From an uncultured bacterium (lineage in GTDB: Bacteria; Cyanobacteriota; Vampirovibrionia; Gastranaerophilales; Gastranaerophilaceae): a stretch of 64,000 nucleotides of DNA. The stretch spans positions 157,615 to 221,614 of the forward strand of contig CASEYP010000007.1 in the NCBI GenBank assembly GCA_949292185.1, read 5' to 3'. The position numbers and the translations under genes were made by a program. Below are positions 27,376-35,532 of the stretch, piece by piece. The notes below the pieces were generated by a model, which saw only the letters and a program-made list of their open reading frames with translations, had not been told where the DNA came from and did no database searches. Each line of letters begins with the position of its first letter. Positions within the stretch are counted from its first letter, which is position 1.

Positions 27376-27960
27376 ATGAAACTAGATAAATCTGAAAAAA
27401 TAATACTTATAATATTGGTATTCCTTATAATTGGAGCATTTATATCAATAAAAAATAAAACATTCCTACCAACACCAAAAATAGAATCCAATGCATTTTT
27501 TGTAAATAGCCAAAATGAATATAAACTTCCACTATACACAAAAGCAATATCCGAAAAATATAATGTATTTAAAGACATCTACACATCAAATGAAAAAATA
27601 CTTGTATATGGAATTCATCCTGACTCAAATGACCCAATGGATAATACAACATTTCAAAAACAAATGGAAGAAGCTTTAAAAAAAGCAAATTTAAAATATA
27701 AACCTATAGCCTATGCAGATTGGGAAGATGAAATTTTAGCAATACTAGTCCGCAACAGAAATACAATCAATCAAGAATCCTGTAAAATACAAAATAGTGA
27801 TGGCGAAAAAATAGAAAATATTATCGATATAAGTGAAAAATGTTTTAATCGCAGCTGCATAATAGATAATCAACACAATAAATATATCGTAATAAGCCGA
27901 GATATTAATTTTATAATAAATGTATTAAACGAACACGAAAAAAGAATTAACAAGCAATAG
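27376..27960 (+). CDS. Membrane-anchored hypothetical protein
   Basis: One N-terminal membrane helix (about residues 8-26, [18 protein letters not shown]) is followed by an extracytoplasmic domain of about 165 residues. [16 protein letters not shown] reads like a strand and active-site loop of a thioredoxin-like fold, but there is no CxxC there. Two later cysteines (ESCK and KCFNRSC) could form disulfides. AAGGAGAAAAA precedes the ATG. Probably cotranscribed with nagZ. Confidence 0.6.
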   Translation: MKLDKSEKIILIILVFLIIGAFISIKNKTFLPTPKIESNAFFVNSQNEYKLPLYTKAISEKYNVFKDIYTSNEKILVYGIHPDSNDPMDNTTFQKQMEEALKKANLKYKPIAYADWEDEILAILVRNRNTINQESCKIQNSDGEKIENIIDISEKCFNRSCIIDNQHNKYIVISRDINFIINVLNEHEKRINKQ

Positions 27961-28019
27961 TTAACAAACTTGCGAAAATCCAATTAGAAAGTATAATGGA
28001 TTTAAAAAAGGGAGAGTGT

Positions 28020-29261
28020 ATGAATCTGGAACATTTGAAAAAAACTGATCCGCTAATTGCAGAACAAATAGAATTAGAATTACAAAGACAACAGGAAACA
28101 ATAGAATTAATAGCAAGTGAAAACTGCACATCACAAGCAGTAATGGAAGCTTGCGGAAGCGTTTTAACAAATAAATATGCAGAAGGAAAACCCCACAAAC
28201 GTTACTACAACGGTTGTGAACATATTGACGTAATTGAAGAGACTGCACAAAAAAGAGCATGCTCTCTTTTCCACATGGATCATGCCAATGTACAACCTCA
28301 TAGTGGCGCTCAAGCAAATATGGCAGTATTTATGGCAACAATGAAACCTGGTGATAGAGTTTTGAGCATGGATTTATCAAATGGCGGACACTTATCACAC
28401 GGTTCTCCTGTAAACTTTTCAGGCTTATATTATGATGTAAAAAGTTACGGAATAAACGATAACGGCGAAATTGATTACGAGAATGTAAGACAAATGGCGC
28501 TTGAACATAAACCAAAATTAATTATTTGTGGAGCTAGTAATTATTCTAAAATAATTGATTTCAAAAAATTTAAAGAAATAGCAGATGAATCAGGAGCCTT
28601 ACTTTTAGCAGATATAGCACATATAGCAGGTCTTGTTGCTGCAGGAATTCACCCATCACCTGCACCATATTGTGATTTTGTAACAACAACAACACATAAA
28701 TCACTAAGAGGTCCAAGAGGCGGAATTATTATGTGCAAAGAACAATATGCAAAAGATATTGATAAAGCCGTATTCCCGGGACTTCAAGGCGGACCTTTGG
28801 AACATATTATTGCAGGTAAAGCTGTTGCTTTATTAGAAGCTTCAAAACCTGAATTTGTTGAATATGCAAAACAAATTGTTAAAAACGCAAAAGCTCTTGC
28901 TCAAGGCCTTATGGATGAAGGTATGGACATTGTAGGTGGCATGACTGAAAACCACTTGATGACATTAGACTTAAGAAAAACAGGAAAAACAGGAAAAGAT
29001 ATGGCTAATGTCTTAGAAACAGTTGGTATTACAGCTAATAAAAACACTGTACCAAACGATCCACAAAGTCCATTTGTAACAAGCGGAATAAGATTAGGTA
29101 CTCCGGCAGTTACAACAAGAGGGTTCAAAGAAGACGATATGACTGAAGTTGCAAAAATTATTGCATCTGCAGTATTTTCGTCAGATAATACAGTTGCACT
29201 GCAAAATTTGAAAGAACGTTCTTTGAAATTATGCAGAAAATATCCTTTATACACTGACTAA
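28020..29261 (+). CDS. glyA: Serine hydroxymethyltransferase
   Basis: A PLP enzyme that interconverts serine and glycine and feeds one-carbon units to tetrahydrofolate. The PLP lysine lies in [28 protein letters not shown] near the start and the [14 protein letters not shown] substrate motif are also present. The start is ATG at 28020 with GGGAGAG upstream; the frame is open 24 nt earlier, but that ATG has no RBS. This gives 413 aa, normal for the family. Confidence 0.95.
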   Translation: MNLEHLKKTDPLIAEQIELELQRQQETIELIASENCTSQAVMEACGSVLTNKYAEGKPHKRYYNGCEHIDVIEETAQKRACSLFHMDHANVQPHSGAQANMAVFMATMKPGDRVLSMDLSNGGHLSHGSPVNFSGLYYDVKSYGINDNGEIDYENVRQMALEHKPKLIICGASNYSKIIDFKKFKEIADESGALLLADIAHIAGLVAAGIHPSPAPYCDFVTTTTHKSLRGPRGGIIMCKEQYAKDIDKAVFPGLQGGPLEHIIAGKAVALLEASKPEFVEYAKQIVKNAKALAQGLMDEGMDIVGGMTENHLMTLDLRKTGKTGKDMANVLETVGITANKNTVPNDPQSPFVTSGIRLGTPAVTTRGFKEDDMTEVAKIIASAVFSSDNTVALQNLKERSLKLCRKYPLYTD

Positions 29262-29278
29262 TAACAAGGAGAAGAATT

Positions 29279-30316
29279 ATAATTATTAAATTGGCACATG
29301 CACACATAATCGGAACAATAATAGCCTATATTTTTGGGGTATTTATAGTTCCTATGGTTATAAGTTTTTCAAAAAAAGAAGGACTTGTGGATGTTCCAAA
29401 TGAAAGAAAAATTCATACCAAACCAATCTCCAGACTTGGAGGTATCGCGGTATGGGCAAGTACCATGCTTACATTTTTATGCTTGGTAATGCTAAGCTAT
29501 TATCCATACGGAAAATTAATGTCAGGTATACTATTAGGAAGCTCTTTAATGTTTCTTTTAGGACTTATAGATGATGTATATGGGTTAAGTGCGAAATTTA
29601 AATTACTTATTCAAGTCTCTATAGCAACAATAGTTTACCTGTTAGGCGTACAAATAAACAGTGTACCATTTTTCGGAGGATTTGATTTAGGCTGGTTGTC
29701 TTATCCTATTACATTGCTTTGGATTGTCGGGATTTCTAATGCCGTTAACTTTATTGATGGTGTAGACGGACTTGCCGGATCAGTTGTTACAGTAAACTCA
29801 ATTACCTTGGCAATTCTTGCAATCACATTGAGCCCACCAAACCCAATAAGCGCATTAATTGGATTTATTTTAGCAGGTTCTATGCTTGCATTTTTAACAT
29901 TCAATTTTAACCCTGCAAAAATCTTTATGGGTGATAGCGGTTCATTATTTTCAGGATTCACACTTGCTACAATTTCAATAACAGGCGTTATGAAAGTTGC
30001 AACATTAGCAATTTTGTTACCTTTTGTAGTTTTAGCAGTTCCAATAATCGATATAACCTATGCAAGTTTAAGAAGAATTGCAAAAGGTCAATCTCCATTT
30101 GTTGCTGATGCTGAACATATTCACCACAAATTATTACATGCCGGATTTTCACAAAAGAAAACCGTTGTAATTATAACTTCAGTAGCAATCTTATCAGGCG
30201 GTTTAGCTTGTTTATTTGCAAGCCACAACGCTATAAAATACTATTTCTTTTTAATAATAGCAGTCGTAGCTATTATGCTTTTATTAAATTTAATAAGAGT
30301 ATTGACAAAAAAATAA
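29279..30316 (+). CDS. WecA/TagO-type undecaprenyl-phosphate sugar-1-phosphate transferase
   Basis: A polytopic membrane enzyme of the MraY/WecA family that starts glycan synthesis on undecaprenyl phosphate. It has the family motifs LIDDVYGL, NFIDGVDGLAG and FMGDSGSLF and the HIHH motif (AEHIHHKLLHAG). About ten membrane helices are visible. The start is unusual. The first TTG (29291) lies 19 nt from AAGGAGA (29265-29271). The in-frame AUA at 29279 has ideal 7-nt spacing, and AUU at 29282 has 10 nt. I annotate 29279 tentatively; 29291 remains possible. The gene is 17 nt after glyA. Confidence 0.85.
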   Translation: MIIKLAHAHIIGTIIAYIFGVFIVPMVISFSKKEGLVDVPNERKIHTKPISRLGGIAVWASTMLTFLCLVMLSYYPYGKLMSGILLGSSLMFLLGLIDDVYGLSAKFKLLIQVSIATIVYLLGVQINSVPFFGGFDLGWLSYPITLLWIVGISNAVNFIDGVDGLAGSVVTVNSITLAILAITLSPPNPISALIGFILAGSMLAFLTFNFNPAKIFMGDSGSLFSGFTLATISITGVMKVATLAILLPFVVLAVPIIDITYASLRRIAKGQSPFVADAEHIHHKLLHAGFSQKKTVVIITSVAILSGGLACLFASHNAIKYYFFLIIAVVAIMLLLNLIRVLTKK

Positions 30317-30330
30317 GTTTCTATTATAAT
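30302..30330 (+). promoter_or_regulatory. Perfect consensus sigma-70 promoter
   Basis: TTGACA (30302-30307), 17 nt spacer, TATAAT (30325-30330). The -35 overlaps the last codons of the WecA-type gene. Predicted start near 30337, leaving a leader of about 145 nt before the ATG at 30482. It is the only full consensus match I found in the window. Confidence 0.85.
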
Positions 30331-30481
30331 GTAGGGCATATAAATTTAGAATATGATTACTCAGTTTTATGAAGAGTTTTTTGTCTGAATAAAATATTTA
30401 AGTGCAGATTCTAACATAGAGTTAAGTAAATAAGCCAAAAGCTTACGTAAACATCGTATTGTAACCAGATAAGGAAAAGTT

Positions 30482-31030
30482 ATGAGAACAGAAGCAATAC
30501 AATCACATAACCAGAGGAAAACTGTATTAGGACCAGTAGGTGCAGGTGCAGCAATAGGTGCTGTAGGCGGTTATGTATTAAAATATACATACCCAGTTAC
30601 AGCTGATGAAAAAATGACAGATGAATACATCAAGGTATCAAAAAAGATACAAGATCAAAAAACTGAGTATAATTTCAGAACTGAAAAATATATTAATTCT
30701 CTAAATGCTAAACCTGAAAGATCATTAGCAGAAGATGAATTTATAAAAATGTTTGATGGCTTAAAAGATGGAGACCATGTTGGAAAAGGTCGTATTCGTA
30801 CCGCCATTACAAATATTCAACAAAAGAACCCATCAGAAGTACTTGAATTCAAAAGAATTTGCAAAAAATCTTCTGAAGTAGCTGATAAAACAGCAAAACA
30901 ATGCATGGATGCATACAACCTTTTAACAAAACACATAAGACCGACAGCGTTCTTCCTAATAACCGGAGCTGTTGTTGGTGCAATCATTGCATTGATAAAT
31001 GATATTCTAAAAACTGATGTAAAAAAATAA
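30482..31030 (+). CDS. Two-helix membrane protein, unknown, behind a strong promoter
   Basis: 182 residues. A short basic N-terminus leads to a Gly/Ala-rich membrane segment (about 17-35). Then comes a charged helical domain of about 115 residues, and a second membrane segment (about 154-173, AFFLITGAVVGAIIALINDI). TAAGGAAAAG precedes the ATG. The consensus promoter upstream suggests high expression. No family is recognised. A terminator with a bulged stem follows, so it is a single-gene unit. Confidence 0.75.
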   Translation: MRTEAIQSHNQRKTVLGPVGAGAAIGAVGGYVLKYTYPVTADEKMTDEYIKVSKKIQDQKTEYNFRTEKYINSLNAKPERSLAEDEFIKMFDGLKDGDHVGKGRIRTAITNIQQKNPSEVLEFKRICKKSSEVADKTAKQCMDAYNLLTKHIRPTAFFLITGAVVGAIIALINDILKTDVKK

Positions 31031-31062
31031 CTGTATTTATATTAATTGAGTCTAATATAAAT

Positions 31063-31091
31063 TAAGGCAGGTTAATCCTGTCCTTTTTTTT
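31063..31091 (+). terminator. Terminator after the 30482 gene
   Basis: AAGGCAGG (31064-31071) pairs with CCTGTCCTT with one bulged T, loop TTAA, then an uninterrupted T run (31084-31091). Confidence 0.75.
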
Positions 31092-31111
31092 GGCAAAATT
31101 TATCTCAGATA

Positions 31112-31273
31112 TTATTCTGCATTAGAAAACAATTTCATACGAATTTCAGCCATATTTTCCTGAGCTTGACGCTCATATTCATCAATTTTGCGTTCATATT
31201 CTCTATCGTGTTTTGGGAAAAACACACTGAATAGTTGTTTTAAATCGAATAAGCAAAAACTAATTTCTGGCAT
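31112..31273 (-). CDS. Small charged protein of 53 residues
   Basis: A short ORF with a good ribosome site: GAGGAG lies 8 nt before the ATG at 31273. It starts MPEISFCLFDLKQLFSVFF and continues with a charged helix (REYERKIDEYERQAQENMAE), possibly a short coiled coil. No family is recognised. It occupies the otherwise empty 360-nt gap between the terminator at 31063-31091 and lgt. The clear RBS and start make a real gene likely. Confidence 0.6.
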   Translation of the reverse strand: MPEISFCLFDLKQLFSVFFPKHDREYERKIDEYERQAQENMAEIRMKLFSNAE

Positions 31274-31392
31274 ACTCAAGTCTCCTCATATACTTCACAA
31301 ATATATAAAAAATTTCCAGCACACCAAATTGCATAAAATGAATGAAATATAAAGATATGTAAATATTATATATTATTGAAATACTATAGGGC

Positions 31393-32193
31393 TTAAGATT
31401 TTGCTTTTGCTTTATACAACGAATAACAAATACCAATAAAGCCAATTACAAAAAGTGAAACCGAAATAATTTCCGCAATAGGAACACCATCAATATTTAA
31501 AGCGCTATCTATACGGATTTTTTCTATAAAGTACCTTATAAGAGCATAAAGTGTCAGATACGCAAAAAACGGCAGACCACTATACTTTTTACCAAAGCGA
31601 AAGAATATAAAAGTAAGGAACCCAAACCCAAATAAATCCAAAACACTTTCATATAAAAAAGTCGGATGGAACAATGAATAATTTAGATACTGAGCAACTC
31701 TTCTTGATTCAGGAATAAAAAGACCCCATTTTTGACCCAAAACAGGCAACCCATAAGCTTCTGAATTAAAATAATTTCCCCATCTGCCGATAGCTTGACC
31801 TAAAATTGTAGCACACCCCATAGGATCAAGAATTTTCATAACAGGAACATTATTTTTCTTAGCCGAAATTATCAAAGTTAAAATTCCTAAAATCAATGCT
31901 CCGTGGATAGATAAACCGCCTTGACGAATATCTAAAATTTCAATCGGATGATAAAAGTAATATGAAGGGTTTAAGGAACAAAAATAAAGTCTTGCGCCTA
32001 CAATACCCAAAATTATAACCCAAGGGGCACAACTAATAATAACATCTTTTTTCAAATCACGATTTAAAACATTAAAAAATTTATTAGCGACAAGAATAGC
32101 TACAAAAATTGCACAAGCAAGAATAATACCATACCAATAAATTGGAAAACCAAATAACGATAAAGCGACAGATGGAGGAGCAGGTATAATCAT
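31393..32193 (-). CDS. lgt: Prolipoprotein diacylglyceryl transferase
   Basis: Lgt attaches a diacylglyceryl group to the lipobox cysteine of prolipoproteins in the inner membrane. It shows about seven membrane helices, GGLSIHGALILGI with the essential histidine, and the Lgt signature GRWGNYFNSEAYG. The length, 266-267 aa, is normal. The sequence TAGTGATG joins the stop of the upstream lipoprotein gene to a GTG (32196) and an ATG (32193); I choose the ATG. Translation is probably coupled. The neighbouring gene encodes a substrate-type lipoprotein. Confidence 0.93.
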   Translation of the reverse strand: MIIPAPPSVALSLFGFPIYWYGIILACAIFVAILVANKFFNVLNRDLKKDVIISCAPWVIILGIVGARLYFCSLNPSYYFYHPIEILDIRQGGLSIHGALILGILTLIISAKKNNVPVMKILDPMGCATILGQAIGRWGNYFNSEAYGLPVLGQKWGLFIPESRRVAQYLNYSLFHPTFLYESVLDLFGFGFLTFIFFRFGKKYSGLPFFAYLTLYALIRYFIEKIRIDSALNIDGVPIAEIISVSLFVIGFIGICYSLYKAKAKS

Positions 32194-32195
32194 CA

Positions 32196-32795
32196 CTATT
32201 CTTCAGTAAAAGCTCCTTTTTGAATTTCGCCGCCATTTTTATGGTCTTTAATTTTTTTAATTTGATCTTCAACAGCAACCTTATCATCAGCGTTTGGAGA
32301 TAATTCTAAATATTTTTCATAATTTGCAACCGCAGCATCATACAATTCGGAAACATATTGTTTTTCATTTTCAGACATTTTATATTCCCCGCTAGATGCC
32401 AACTCTTCAGCAGAAGGATTATATAATGAACCTTCAGATGTCATTCTAACAGTACCTTGCTCAAGATCAACCGCAAGATTATTTTCCGCAGTAGCTAAAG
32501 AATAATATGAATCAGCCTGATCAGGTTTCATTTCAATAACTTTTTTAAATTCATCAACTGCATGAATATAATCTTCCGCCTTTGTATAAACGACAGCTAA
32601 ATTATAATGAGTTTCAAACACAGAAGGGTCAAGATCAATACTTGATTTAAGTCTTTCAATAGCTTGAGTATAATCACCTTTATCAGCATAAGCTTTAGCT
32701 TTATTATTCAAATCTTGGACTGCTAAATTGTTGATACAAGCCGTAGAAACAACCGCTACGAACAAAATACTCGCAATTAAAAGTACCTTTTTCAT
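32196..32795 (-). CDS. TPR-repeat lipoprotein
   Basis: A lipoprotein signal peptide (MKKVLLIASILFVAVVSTAC) ends in the lipobox STAC. About four TPR units follow, for example SVFETHYNLAVVYTKAEDYI. The start is ATG 32795, with AAGGGG 6 nt upstream; the frame extends to 32816, but that ATG has no RBS. It overlaps lgt by the TAGTGATG junction. A periplasmic or outer-membrane scaffolding role, as in BamD- or NlpI-like proteins, is possible but not shown. Confidence 0.82.
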   Translation of the reverse strand: MKKVLLIASILFVAVVSTACINNLAVQDLNNKAKAYADKGDYTQAIERLKSSIDLDPSVFETHYNLAVVYTKAEDYIHAVDEFKKVIEMKPDQADSYYSLATAENNLAVDLEQGTVRMTSEGSLYNPSAEELASSGEYKMSENEKQYVSELYDAAVANYEKYLELSPNADDKVAVEDQIKKIKDHKNGGEIQKGAFTEE

Positions 32796-32912
32796 CTCTA
32801 ACCCCTTATTAAACATGTTAAGCTGATGTTAAACTAATTATAATTTAATAATAAAAATATAGCAAATTTCATTAATTTAAGTTACAATAAGGGAGAAAAA
32901 AGGAGAATTTAT

Positions 32913-33188
32913 ATGTCAGATGACAAAGTAGTCAGCTTAGGAGCAAAGAAAAAATCTATTGCTGACGAAAAACAACACGAAGAAAACGGTGGCAAAAATT
33001 CTGAATTAGTATATTGCAGTTTTTGTGGACGACCAAACACTCAAGTTATAAAAATGGTAAAAGGTCCGGGGGTTAATATTTGTTCCGAATGTGCAATGAT
33101 CGCAGTGCAATACTTGATATTACAAGACAGAATGCCATCAGCTGAAGCTCAACATATCCTAGACGCCTTTTGGGGAAAGGCAAGATAA
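32913..33188 (+). CDS. Stand-alone ClpX-type zinc-finger protein
   Basis: 91 residues holding only the zinc-binding domain normally found at the N-terminus of the ClpX unfoldase. The cysteines are C35, C38, C57 and C60 in CSFCGRPNTQ and NICSEC, with the same 18-residue spacing as ClpX. In ClpX this domain dimerises and binds substrates and adaptors. The AAA+ module is absent, and the stop codon is followed 4 nt later by the next gene, so it is not a broken clpX at this locus. A 30-residue charged N-terminus precedes the finger. AAAAGGAGAA is the RBS. clpP lies 7 kb downstream on the same strand. Confidence 0.85.
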   Translation: MSDDKVVSLGAKKKSIADEKQHEENGGKNSELVYCSFCGRPNTQVIKMVKGPGVNICSECAMIAVQYLILQDRMPSAEAQHILDAFWGKAR

Positions 33189-33192
33189 GCAA

Positions 33193-34797
33193 ATGACAGG
33201 TCCTAAATTTAAACAGTTAAATCCTTTTGAATTAAAATCTGCCATTACAAATTTATTGAACAAAATAAATTCTGTAAATGACATAACAAATTGTCTTGCA
33301 GACTTTGAAATGTTAGACGCTCAAGAAGACAAAAAGGTTATTTCAAAAATACTGTTTAAAGAACTTGTTAATGCAAATCCTGATAAAATTTCAATAATAT
33401 GCTTTATGCTTGAACATTATGTTCCAAAAGACGAACTGATAAATAAGCTATGGGAAACATTAAAAAACAAAGGACTTCACACAGACGTAAAAATTACGAT
33501 ATTAAATTTACTAAGAGAGCTTGATGCTGATTGGTCTTATGAATCTTGCGAGGATTACCTTGATGATGCACAATCTTTATTAGATGCAAATACAAAGCAA
33601 CTTTTAAATACAGCAGTAATCAATCCTGAAGTTCAAATAGATTTTATGGACTTTTTAGCATCTCTAAGAGTGCAGGACAAAATTACTTTATTAAATTCAT
33701 TTAATGAAGATTTTTCATCAGACGCATTAGCAAATATTCTAATTCCGGTTTTTGTCTCAGAACCTGATTCACCGGCTGGTCAAGAAGCTCTAAAACTTCT
33801 TGGAACAACCAAATCTCAACTTGCGCTACACGTTTTGGAACAAATGGAAAACTTAACCCAAGGCGAACTTAAACAAAATATCAAAAAAAGCTTATCTACA
33901 TTAAAAATTTCAGGAATGCGAGAAGATAATACAAAAGAATTTTACAAAAAAATTCTATCAAACAGTAAACCTCATAAGTTTTACATAACTTATCCTGACG
34001 GACACGGAGACCAAGCTTTAATTTTCACAAGAATTACAGACGATAATAAAATCCGATTTGTATCCATAGTTATAAATGTTGAAACAGGTATTAAAGATTG
34101 CTTTGGATTTTTTGAAATCTCACAATTTGAATGCGATAAAATTTTAGAAAGATTTTTAAGAGACGAAAAAACCGTTAATATTCCACCTGAAGCATTTAAT
34201 ACAATTTTGTATAATGCAGAAATTACAACAGTTCAAAAAAATCATAACAATTGGAAATTACCTTACGAATATGTTTGCTGGAAAAATCTTTTAGTTGATA
34301 TAGACTATGACAAAAATTCAATAGAAGAAATCTTAGAAGAACAAGTAATTCCACAAAAGGTTTCAGTTTCAGATATTGACAAACTTGAAAAATTAAAAAT
34401 TTCAGCACATTGGTTTTTAGATTACCAATACAGTGATGAGTTTGAAGATGCACTGAAAGATTTAAAAACAGAACAAAACCTTGACGCTTGGGTAACTCAA
34501 AACCTTGATAAAGTATTTTACAAAGAAGAACGCCAAGAATGGACTAAGAAATTACTAATTTGTGCGTATATAAAATTTTCAATCGGCAAAGATTCAGAAG
34601 CTCAAATGCTATATGGTATGTCAAAAGATGAAACTATAAAAACAGAATTATTTAAAACTATTTTACAACGTAGTGTCTATGAATACTTGATGGTTATAAA
34701 ATATAATAAAAATATTGATAATCATGATTTGACATCAGAAGATATTGATAACAAAATCAAATTCATAGAACAAAATTGGGTACACGAACATGTATAA
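33193..34797 (+). CDS. Hypothetical 534-residue protein
   Basis: A soluble, acidic protein. The first 240 residues are helical with HEAT-like character. The middle part (about 255-350) looks beta-rich (HKFYITYPDGHGDQALIFTR, then FVSIVINVETGIKDCFGFFE). The C-terminal third is helical again. No family is recognised. It starts 4 nt after the ClpX-type zinc-finger gene and overlaps ruvX by 8 nt, so all three are probably translated from one message. Confidence 0.7.
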   Translation: MTGPKFKQLNPFELKSAITNLLNKINSVNDITNCLADFEMLDAQEDKKVISKILFKELVNANPDKISIICFMLEHYVPKDELINKLWETLKNKGLHTDVKITILNLLRELDADWSYESCEDYLDDAQSLLDANTKQLLNTAVINPEVQIDFMDFLASLRVQDKITLLNSFNEDFSSDALANILIPVFVSEPDSPAGQEALKLLGTTKSQLALHVLEQMENLTQGELKQNIKKSLSTLKISGMREDNTKEFYKKILSNSKPHKFYITYPDGHGDQALIFTRITDDNKIRFVSIVINVETGIKDCFGFFEISQFECDKILERFLRDEKTVNIPPEAFNTILYNAEITTVQKNHNNWKLPYEYVCWKNLLVDIDYDKNSIEEILEEQVIPQKVSVSDIDKLEKLKISAHWFLDYQYSDEFEDALKDLKTEQNLDAWVTQNLDKVFYKEERQEWTKKLLICAYIKFSIGKDSEAQMLYGMSKDETIKTELFKTILQRSVYEYLMVIKYNKNIDNHDLTSEDIDNKIKFIEQNWVHEHV

Positions 34798-35194
34798 AGT
34801 AATGGCACTTGATATCGGAACAAAACGCATAGGAATAGCATTAAGTGATTATTTGCTAATGACTGCAAACGGACATTCTTACATATCAAGAGAACCTGAA
34901 AATAAAGCACTTGAGATAGTTCAAAAAATTGCAAAAGAAAATAATGTTCAAAAAATTGTAGTAGGAATTCCACTAAATATGGATGATACAAAAGGATTTC
35001 AAGCAAAAAATTGTGAAGATTTTGCTTCAAAAATACAAGGTTTTGAGATAATATATGAAGATGAACGATTAACCTCAGAAACCGCAGAAGAAAATTTGCG
35101 ACAAAGGAAAATAAACTTTAGAAAAGACAAAGGTCTTGTTGATATTGAAAGTGCTTGTATTATACTAGAACAATACCTGTCAAGAATAAAATAA
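34790..35194 (+). CDS. ruvX: Putative Holliday junction resolvase YqgF/RuvX
   Basis: A small RNase H-fold protein of the YqgF family, associated with 16S rRNA 5' maturation and Holliday junction resolution. It starts with the signature ALDIGTKRIGIALSD, contains VGIPLNMDD, and has the conserved YEDERLTS. The 134 aa length is normal. Its ATG lies within the end of the preceding gene (8-nt overlap). A DUF1292 gene follows after 22 nt; this pairing with yqgF is also found in Firmicutes. Confidence 0.92.
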   Translation: MYKVMALDIGTKRIGIALSDYLLMTANGHSYISREPENKALEIVQKIAKENNVQKIVVGIPLNMDDTKGFQAKNCEDFASKIQGFEIIYEDERLTSETAEENLRQRKINFRKDKGLVDIESACIILEQYLSRIK

Positions 35195-35216
35195 TAAATA
35201 TAAGGAGAAAAATAAC

Positions 35217-35507
35217 ATGCCAGAAGAAAATGACAACTTAATTGAAATAATTGACGAAGATGGAACAACCATCAAATGTGAATTATATGAAATCATTGAA
35301 TTTGAAGGTAAACAATATGCACTTCTAACAGAAGCAAATTCAGATGAAGAAGATCCTGAAATAGTATTGATGAGATACTTAGAAGAAGGTGAAGACAGCT
35401 ACTTTGAAACAATTGACGATGATGAAGAATTTGAAAGAGTTTCTCAATACATCGAAAATTTAGAAGAAGAAGAAGCTGAAGAAGATCTAGATGATGATGT
35501 AGAATAA
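35217..35507 (+). CDS. DUF1292 (YrzB-like) acidic protein
   Basis: 96 residues, strongly acidic. It follows the DUF1292 pattern: IEIIDEDGTTIKCEL, YEIIEFEGKQYALL, then an acidic loop and DPEIVLMRYLEEGEDSYF. The tail is almost only E and D. Function is not known. AAGGAGAAAAA precedes the ATG. The neighbourhood with ruvX is conserved in other phyla as I recall, which supports the call. Confidence 0.85.
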   Translation: MPEENDNLIEIIDEDGTTIKCELYEIIEFEGKQYALLTEANSDEEDPEIVLMRYLEEGEDSYFETIDDDEEFERVSQYIENLEEEEAEEDLDDDVE

Positions 35508-35532
35508 TAAAAAAAAGATAAGGAAAAATATT

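Noticed and set aside
28901..29254. 117-residue open frame on the minus strand
   Set aside because: Shadow of glyA; the opposite strand encodes the conserved enzyme.
32913..33188. Zinc-finger gene as a truncated clpX pseudogene
   Set aside because: It has its own start, a stop in a natural position and a tightly linked downstream gene; no AAA+ remnant follows in any frame.
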